This document shows positions 4,929 through 8,499 of a DNA stretch of 8,499 nt, piece after piece. Each line of letters begins with the position of its first letter. The stretch's first letter is position 1. Location of the stretch: NCBI GenBank assembly GCA_029288535.1, contig JARIGY010000029.1:1-8499 (forward strand), written 5' to 3'. Position numbers and translations under genes: made by a program. The notes below the pieces were generated by a model that had not been told where the DNA came from, searched no databases, and saw only the letters and a list, made by a program, of their open reading frames with translations. Source of the stretch: Candidatus Tayloriibacteriota bacterium. GTDB taxonomy: Bacteria; Patescibacteriota; Minisyncoccia; Phycocordibacterales; JAKAEA01.

Positions 4929-4932
4929 CTCC
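4929..4932 (-). promoter_or_regulatory. Shine-Dalgarno site that decides the membrane-protein start
   Basis: GGAG on the minus strand lies six bases before the ATG at 4920-4922. The longer frame beginning at 4973 has no comparable site. Confidence 0.6.
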
Positions 4933-5036
4933 GTAAGAGGTTGAGTGTCTCGGTTCTTGCGCCACATTATCATATTGATTGTAAATGTACATTGCCTATT
5001 TTCGATCTACGCAAATTTTAGATTTCAAATGTCTTT

Positions 5037-5063
5037 AGTTTCGCCTAACCAGCGGGACTTTTT
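5037..5063 (+). terminator. Orphan terminator in the leader of the small gene pair
   Basis: AGTTTCGC (5037-5044) pairs with GCGGGACT (5052-5059), with two G-U pairs and a 7-base loop, followed by TTTTTATT. No plus-strand gene ends in the 400 bases upstream. It may end readthrough from the acetyltransferase, end a short RNA, or attenuate transcription of the gene at 5136. A weak promoter (TTGATT at 4975-4980, TATTTT at 4997-5002, 16 apart) lies just upstream. Confidence 0.6.
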
Positions 5064-5093
5064 ATTGCTTGTTTTTCCTTATTTTCCGAGTAG

Positions 5094-5099
5094 TATAAG
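5094..5099 (+). promoter_or_regulatory. Possible -10 element for the small gene pair
   Basis: TATAAG (5 of 6) lies downstream of the orphan terminator. TTGTTT at 5069-5074 could be a -35 but at 19-base spacing. Transcription from here would give a leader of about 30 bases with GGAGG at 5125-5129. Confidence 0.3.
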
Positions 5100-5135
5100 G
5101 GTCAGTCCAGAGTTCGTTTACATCGGAGGTTTTTT

Positions 5136-5318
5136 ATGCTCACGAAGCTAGGACGGCAGCCAGTTCAGGTTCGAAAAATCCGTGACGATACAGGCAAAGT
5201 GTTGATTGAGTTTCGTCCCGGATTCTTCGCGGTATCGGCAGCAGTGTCGCAATACGCTCTCGAGGTTCAATCAACAAAAGAAAGGAAGATCGCATGTGGC
5301 TGTTTTACGTCGCCGTGA
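5136..5318 (+). CDS. Small hypothetical protein (60 aa), first of an overlapping pair
   Basis: Not recognised. GGAGG (5125-5129) six bases before the ATG gives a clear start. The product is basic and soluble-looking: MLTKLGRQPVQVRKIRDDTG (1-20), then two beta-like segments KVLIEFRPGFFAVSAAV (21-37) and SQYALEVQ, and a tail KERKIACGCFTSP containing two nearby cysteines. The last 25 bases overlap the start of the next gene in another frame, so the two are translated from one message and probably coupled. The Cys-Gly-Cys in the tail lies in the overlap and may be forced by the next gene's ribosome binding site region, so it should not be read as a metal site. Function unknown. Confidence 0.55.
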   Translation: MLTKLGRQPVQVRKIRDDTGKVLIEFRPGFFAVSAAVSQYALEVQSTKERKIACGCFTSP

Positions 5319-5716
5319 TTGCACTTGCTGTGGGGATCATTGGTACTTTCTTTATGCATTACATTCGTCACAAAGAGCACAAGGAATGCGTGGGCTTTGC
5401 TGTGAAGATGGCGATAGATGAGTTGACCGATAAGATGCTCGTGCTTCAAGAAGAGGATCGAAACAAATCTTCGGCTGATGTTATCGAGGACTGCTGTAAT
5501 CAAGTCTATATTGCCGCTTGCAACCTGGCCAATACCTACCTCAGTCACGTCGCATGGGACCGTCGTTATGATCCAAACCAATTGAAGATCGTATACCGGC
5601 TGCTCTGCTACACGGCAGCGAGCAAGCTACTCAGTGCTGGCTATACCCAGCAGATCAAAGAAAAGGCCAGCGGTCTGGAAGAACAGGTTAAAGAGATGAT
5701 TCCATTTTCAATCTGA
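5294..5716 (+). CDS. Hypothetical membrane-anchored helical protein (140 aa)
   Basis: Not recognised by family. The N-terminus is a single membrane helix (WLFYVAVIALAVGIIGTFF, 2-20). A basic stretch follows (HYIRHKEHKE, 22-31), which by the positive-inside rule places the rest in the cytoplasm. The body is predicted almost all-helical: FAVKMAIDELTDKMLVLQEEDRN (35-57), SADVIEDCCNQVYIAACNLANTYL (60-83), PNQLKIVYRLLCYTAASKLL (94-113) and QIKEKASGLEEQVKEMI (120-136). This resembles a small membrane-tethered helical bundle, and no enzymatic motif is seen. AAGGAAG (5282-5288) before the ATG is an adequate Shine-Dalgarno inside the upstream gene. The 25-base overlap with the 60-residue gene and the shared terminator after 5716 make these a two-gene operon. 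What it anchors or binds is unknown. Confidence 0.75.
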   Translation: MWLFYVAVIALAVGIIGTFFMHYIRHKEHKECVGFAVKMAIDELTDKMLVLQEEDRNKSSADVIEDCCNQVYIAACNLANTYLSHVAWDRRYDPNQLKIVYRLLCYTAASKLLSAGYTQQIKEKASGLEEQVKEMIPFSI

Positions 5717-5737
5717 AGCAGTGTTAGAATTCTCTAC

Positions 5738-5769
5738 GTCTCATCTTTTGAATAAGGTGGGACTTTTTT
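5738..5769 (+). terminator. Intrinsic terminator of the small two-gene operon
   Basis: GTCTCATCTT (5738-5747) pairs with AAGGTGGGAC (5754-5763) over all ten positions, with two G-U pairs and a 6-base loop, followed by six T. Its right arm and tail, GGGACTTTTTTATTGC, nearly repeat those of the terminator at 5037-5063. Confidence 0.85.
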
Positions 5770-5800
5770 ATTGCAATAAAACTGCATGAAGTTGTTGAAT

Positions 5801-5829
5801 AAAAAAACGACACCGTTCATGGTATCGTT
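5801..5829 (-). terminator. Intrinsic terminator of the minus-strand small gene
   Basis: On the minus strand AACGATACC (5821-5829) pairs with GGTGTCGTT (5806-5814) over nine positions with one G-U pair and a 6-base loop. A run of T follows (A-run 5801-5807 on plus). It lies 25 bases after the stop at 5854. With the plus-strand terminator at 5738-5769 it separates the two convergent units. Confidence 0.8.
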
Positions 5830-5853
5830 TGGCGATCAATCCCTAAAAGGATC

Positions 5854-6057
5854 TTAATCGCTATTGAAAGGGATGTTGCCGAAGTCTTTTGGCACGCTGC
5901 CCCCGAGCTGCTGCCGAAGAAGCTCATTGAGTACAATGTGGAGTTCTTGCTCCGGATGCTCTTTCAATCGGTTGAGAAAAAGGTCATAGATCTCCTGTCC
6001 ATACCGCTCCTTTGTAAATTGCAGGATTCGATCGCGGGGAGTTGAAAGTCCGGTCAT
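5854..6057 (-). CDS. Small hypothetical helical protein (67 aa)
   Basis: Not recognised. AAGGA lies about seven bases before the ATG at 6055-6057, supporting this start. The protein is soluble and mostly helical: STPRDRILQFTKERYGQEIY (5-24), DLFLNRLKEHPEQELHIVLNEL (25-46), then LRQQLGGSVPKDFGNIPFNSD, an extended tail. There is no membrane segment, cysteine or catalytic motif. The residue mix is normal for a real bacterial protein, and a strong terminator follows, so expression as a single gene is likely. A poor promoter candidate (TTGCTT, 17 bases, TAATCT) can be read on the minus strand in the region upstream, 6058-6125. Function unknown; a small regulatory or adaptor role is possible but not supported. 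Confidence 0.65.
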   Translation of the reverse strand: MTGLSTPRDRILQFTKERYGQEIYDLFLNRLKEHPEQELHIVLNELLRQQLGGSVPKDFGNIPFNSD

Positions 6058-6180
6058 TTTTTCATCCTTTCTGTTTTATTTCGAATCTTGAATAAGATTA
6101 GTCGAATTTTAAAGGTTAAGCAAGCGGTAAAAATTGAAATGGATGTGTGTGAATGCAGTATGTATCGTTTGTAAGAGTAT

Positions 6181-6215
6181 AAAAAGACCCCTCGCGTATT
6201 GCTACGCGAGGGGTC
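6181..6215 (-). terminator. Strong intrinsic terminator after purL
   Basis: A perfect 13-bp stem (6186-6198 with 6203-6215, seven G-C pairs in the outer and inner arms) closes a 4-base loop. On the minus strand it is followed directly by TTTTT and an A+T-rich tail. It lies 22 bases after the purL stop, the best terminator in the window. Confidence 0.92.
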
Positions 6216-6237
6216 AGGATTGGCTTTGAAACGCTCC

Positions 6238-8499
6238 TTAAGCCCGGTGTTCCATGCACCAATTTCTGGCGTTCTGGAACATCCGGAGCCATGGGGAAGC
6301 CTCGAGGCTTTTCCATGAAGCTGGCATCCATGACCACTGCCACAAACGGAAACAACGTTCTGGATGAGGCATCATCGCAAGATGCCTACCATCCGGAGAG
6401 CACAGAGCCGTAATCCCGAGCGGCGAACCATTCGGATTGTACGGATACGCTTCCGTTCGATGCCCTGACGGATCGATGAATGCGAGAGGCGAGAGCTTGC
6501 GCTCCGAAACCTCAACTGCGACTTGTTGATCTGGATAGACCAGCAAGCCTTCACCGTGAGCGATCCAGACACCGAGCTTCGTTCCTTCCATGCCGGCAAG
6601 AAGCACCGACGGGCTAGGCAGAATTTCCACTTGAGCCCATCGGGATTCAAACCGACCTGAAATGTTATGAACGAATCTCGGCTGCTTTTCGCCGGCAATT
6701 CCTTTCCATGGAACCCATCCGAGTAGTGCCATGAGCTGGCAACCGTTGCACACGCCGAGCGAGAATGTATCCTCGCGGGCATAGAAGCGGTCGAACATCT
6801 CTCTCAACTTCTCATTGAAGAGGATTGTCCCTGCCCAGCCTTTGGCGCTATCGAACACGTCCATGTAGGAGAAACCGCCGGCAAAAATGATGCCCTGGAA
6901 CTGGTCCAGGTCGATCGTTCCCGTCAGGAGATCACTCATCGTGACATCCCAGGGTTCAAGACCAGCAGCTGCACATGCAGCTTGCATCTCTCGGTCGCCG
7001 TTCGTACCTTCCTCGCGCACTATTGCAACGCGAGGTTTGTCTCTCGCTTCCAAAACTGCCGGAAGCGTTGCTATTGGAGTGAACCAAAGCTGATACGACG
7101 GAGCCGTACCGATGCTGGGAAGCTGGTCCTGGTGACCAGCATGTTCTTCTTCGGTACACGCAGGGTTCATCTGCAACTTCTCGATCTGGTGAGATGTCGA
7201 CTCCCACAGAGAACGGACTTCGGAAATCGTGGATTTCCAAAGTACGTCTGCGCGCGAGTAGATCTCACAGGTTTCATCACTCTTTGTGAAGCAGAAGAAA
7301 TTGATTGGCAGACCATGTAAGAAGCAGATGTCGCAGACGCGGCATCGGTCACGGTTGCTTCTGATCGACATTTCGATCAGAAAGCCAAGTTCTTCAGAGA
7401 ATAACTCGGCCAAAGGATTTGCTGCGTCGCTAATTTCAATGCTGAATCCGCACCGGCTTGCCATGCACATCTCGGCAACCGCGGTGATGAGACCGCCGTC
7501 GCTTCGGTCATGCAGAGCAAGAATCAGCCCTTCGTCGATCATCTGCTGCACCGCAAGAAACGCATTCTTGAGGAGCTTAGGATTTTCAACATCAGGCGAC
7601 TCATCGCCGAGCTGGTCGAACGCTTGAGCCAGAGCTGAACCGCCGAGGCGATTTTTACCCTGTCCAAGATCGATGAGTGCCAAAGCACTCTCGCCAGGAC
7701 GCTTGATGTCCGGCGTGACCTTCTTCGTGATGTCGGGTACGGGTGCGTATCCGAGCATCACTAAGCTTCCGGGAGCCTTTACGAGCTCTCCCGAAATCGT
7801 CGCCGCCATCGAAAGGCTGTCCTTTCCGCCATCAACCGCGATGCCAAGTTCGATCATGAGATCGGACATGGCAACCGTAGCATCATAGAGGAGGGCACCT
7901 TCGTGAGGCAGTTTCGCAGGCCACATCCAGTTTGCACGGCAGCGTATATCTGCGATGTTGCTGATCCGAACTGAGGCCATGTTGGTCAGCATTTCTGCTA
8001 CCGCCATTCGGGCTCCGGCTTTCGGATCGATGAGCATCTTGACCGGCTGTTCGCCGACCGCAGCAGCACTTCCTGTAAGAGCGAAGTGACTCTGCGCGTT
8101 AACGCTGACATTCGCAATCGGAATCTGGGCGATCCCGCAGCATTGCTGCTGCGCTACGAGCCCGGTGACGCTTCGGTCAACCTTGCGAACAAGGAATCCC
8201 TTAGAGCCTACGCCAGGAAGTTTGAAGACTGCCTGGATTGCTTCGCCCACAGTAACATCGGGTAGGTCCAGAGGCTTGAGGCCTTCAGTCCGCCGTGTTG
8301 ACTCGAACGTCTTCTGAGGCATATTCGTGAGAATCTGCTCTAGGTTCAGTTCGACGGGTGTTGTCCCATTTTGAGAGTCCTCGACGACAACGTTTCCGCT
8401 GCCGTCAATTTCTCCCAAGACTTCGCAGTTGACGCGTTCGCGTTTGCAGACCGACTTGAAAAGCTCGATCTGTTCCGCCCTGATCAGGAGCCCGTATCC
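6238..8499 (-). CDS. purL: Phosphoribosylformylglycinamidine synthase (long form), C-terminal part
   Basis: This enzyme makes FGAM from FGAR, glutamine and ATP, step four of purine synthesis, in the cytoplasm. The frame is open from the right edge; the first visible residues are GYGLLIRAEQIELF, so the 5' end (about 40 percent of a typical 1,250-1,300-residue protein) lies outside. The TTG at 8416-8418 is an internal Leu codon, not a start. In order: the second AIR-synthase-like half with DRSVTGLVAQQQ, AVAEMLTNMA, ANWMWPAKLPHEGALLYDA and VDGGKDSLSM, then HDRSDGGL, then the class I glutamine amidotransferase domain starting at RVAIVREEGTNGDREM. That domain has GGFSYMDVFDSAKGWAG, the nucleophile Cys in GVCNGCQ (codon 6748-6750), and PHPE with the catalytic His (6364-6366) and Glu (6358-6360). 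All triad positions are intact, so the enzyme should be active. The G+C level is visibly higher than in the left half of the window. Confidence 0.96.
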   Translation of the reverse strand, partial: GYGLLIRAEQIELFKSVCKRERVNCEVLGEIDGSGNVVVEDSQNGTTPVELNLEQILTNMPQKTFESTRRTEGLKPLDLPDVTVGEAIQAVFKLPGVGSKGFLVRKVDRSVTGLVAQQQCCGIAQIPIANVSVNAQSHFALTGSAAAVGEQPVKMLIDPKAGARMAVAEMLTNMASVRISNIADIRCRANWMWPAKLPHEGALLYDATVAMSDLMIELGIAVDGGKDSLSMAATISGELVKAPGSLVMLGYAPVPDITKKVTPDIKRPGESALALIDLGQGKNRLGGSALAQAFDQLGDESPDVENPKLLKNAFLAVQQMIDEGLILALHDRSDGGLITAVAEMCMASRCGFSIEISDAANPLAELFSEELGFLIEMSIRSNRDRCRVCDICFLHGLPINFFCFTKSDETCEIYSRADVLWKSTISEVRSLWESTSHQIEKLQMNPACTEEEHAGHQDQLPSIGTAPSYQLWFTPIATLPAVLEARDKPRVAIVREEGTNGDREMQAACAAAGLEPWDVTMSDLLTGTIDLDQFQGIIFAGGFSYMDVFDSAKGWAGTILFNEKLREMFDRFYAREDTFSLGVCNGCQLMALLGWVPWKGIAGEKQPRFVHNISGRFESRWAQVEILPSPSVLLAGMEGTKLGVWIAHGEGLLVYPDQQVAVEVSERKLSPLAFIDPSGHRTEAYPYNPNGSPLGITALCSPDGRHLAMMPHPERCFRLWQWSWMPASWKSLEASPWLRMFQNARNWCMEHRA

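Noticed and set aside
4920..4973. Longer start (4973) for the minus-strand membrane protein
   Set aside because: The extra 17 residues are polar and no ribosome binding site precedes them, while the ATG at 4920-4922 has GGAG at good spacing and opens directly into the membrane helix.
5136..5716. Toxin-antitoxin pair reading of the overlapping small genes
   Set aside because: The overlap and size fit, but the second protein is membrane-anchored and helical and neither shows a toxin fold or a DNA-binding antitoxin motif.
8416..8418. Apparent start codon of purL (TTG)
   Set aside because: The frame stays open to the window edge and the upstream residues (RAEQIELFKSVCKRERV) are typical FGAM synthase sequence. 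The TTG is an internal leucine.
1..8499. A complete phage-type Z-genome biosynthesis cluster
   Set aside because: Only the PurA/PurZ-family gene is present. No HD-domain dATPase (DatZ), MazG-like dGTP pyrophosphatase (MazZ), DNA polymerase or structural phage gene is visible.
1..8499. tRNA, rRNA, CRISPR array, insertion sequence or origin
   Set aside because: I found no cloverleaf with a TTCGAAT-type arm, no regularly spaced repeats, no transposase and no terminal inverted repeats.

Overview
The window looks like chromosomal DNA of a small-genome bacterium. My best guess is a Candidate Phyla Radiation (Patescibacteria) lineage, but this is inference from gene content and style, not from a marker gene. 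The genes are mostly short, several sit alone with their own intrinsic terminators, TAA and TGA both work as stops (standard code 11), and several starts lie where an extended -10 element would begin the transcript, which suggests leaderless mRNAs. Other genes carry good Shine-Dalgarno sites, so both initiation modes seem to be used.

Left part (1-2910, + strand): a small unknown protein (187-387) with a terminator, then a peptide deformylase (527-1090), a short PurA/PurZ-family ligase (1157-2167), a tightly coupled COG3575-type nucleotidyltransferase (2171-2719) and a 56-residue membrane protein (2739-2909). Middle (2941-4922): two unknown small proteins on +, a minus-strand protein resembling sigma-70 region 2 (3757-4080), a divergent GNAT acetyltransferase (4141-4632), and a convergent minus-strand two-helix membrane protein (4629-4922). 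Right part: an overlapping pair of small + genes (5136-5318, 5294-5716), a small minus-strand protein (5854-6057), and the C-terminal part of a long-form FGAM synthase PurL (6238-8499, minus strand, running off the right edge). The purL DNA is visibly richer in G+C than the left half.

The most interesting gene is the PurA-family enzyme. It has the short archaeal-type architecture, and its phosphate loop reads GSEAKGK where PurA has GDEGKGK. The catalytic Asp is Ser, the change reported for phage PurZ, which joins aspartate to dGMP to make 2-aminoadenine DNA precursors. The guanine-recognising Asp of the usual LD motif is also Asn (residue 285). No other Z-genome gene (datZ, mazZ, a DNA polymerase) is visible. 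The enzyme could therefore be a cellular PurZ-like enzyme, an evolutionary intermediate, or a divergent but ordinary adenylosuccinate synthetase. Its 3-base spacing from a nucleotidyltransferase of unknown substrate makes a linked nucleotide-modifying function a testable idea.
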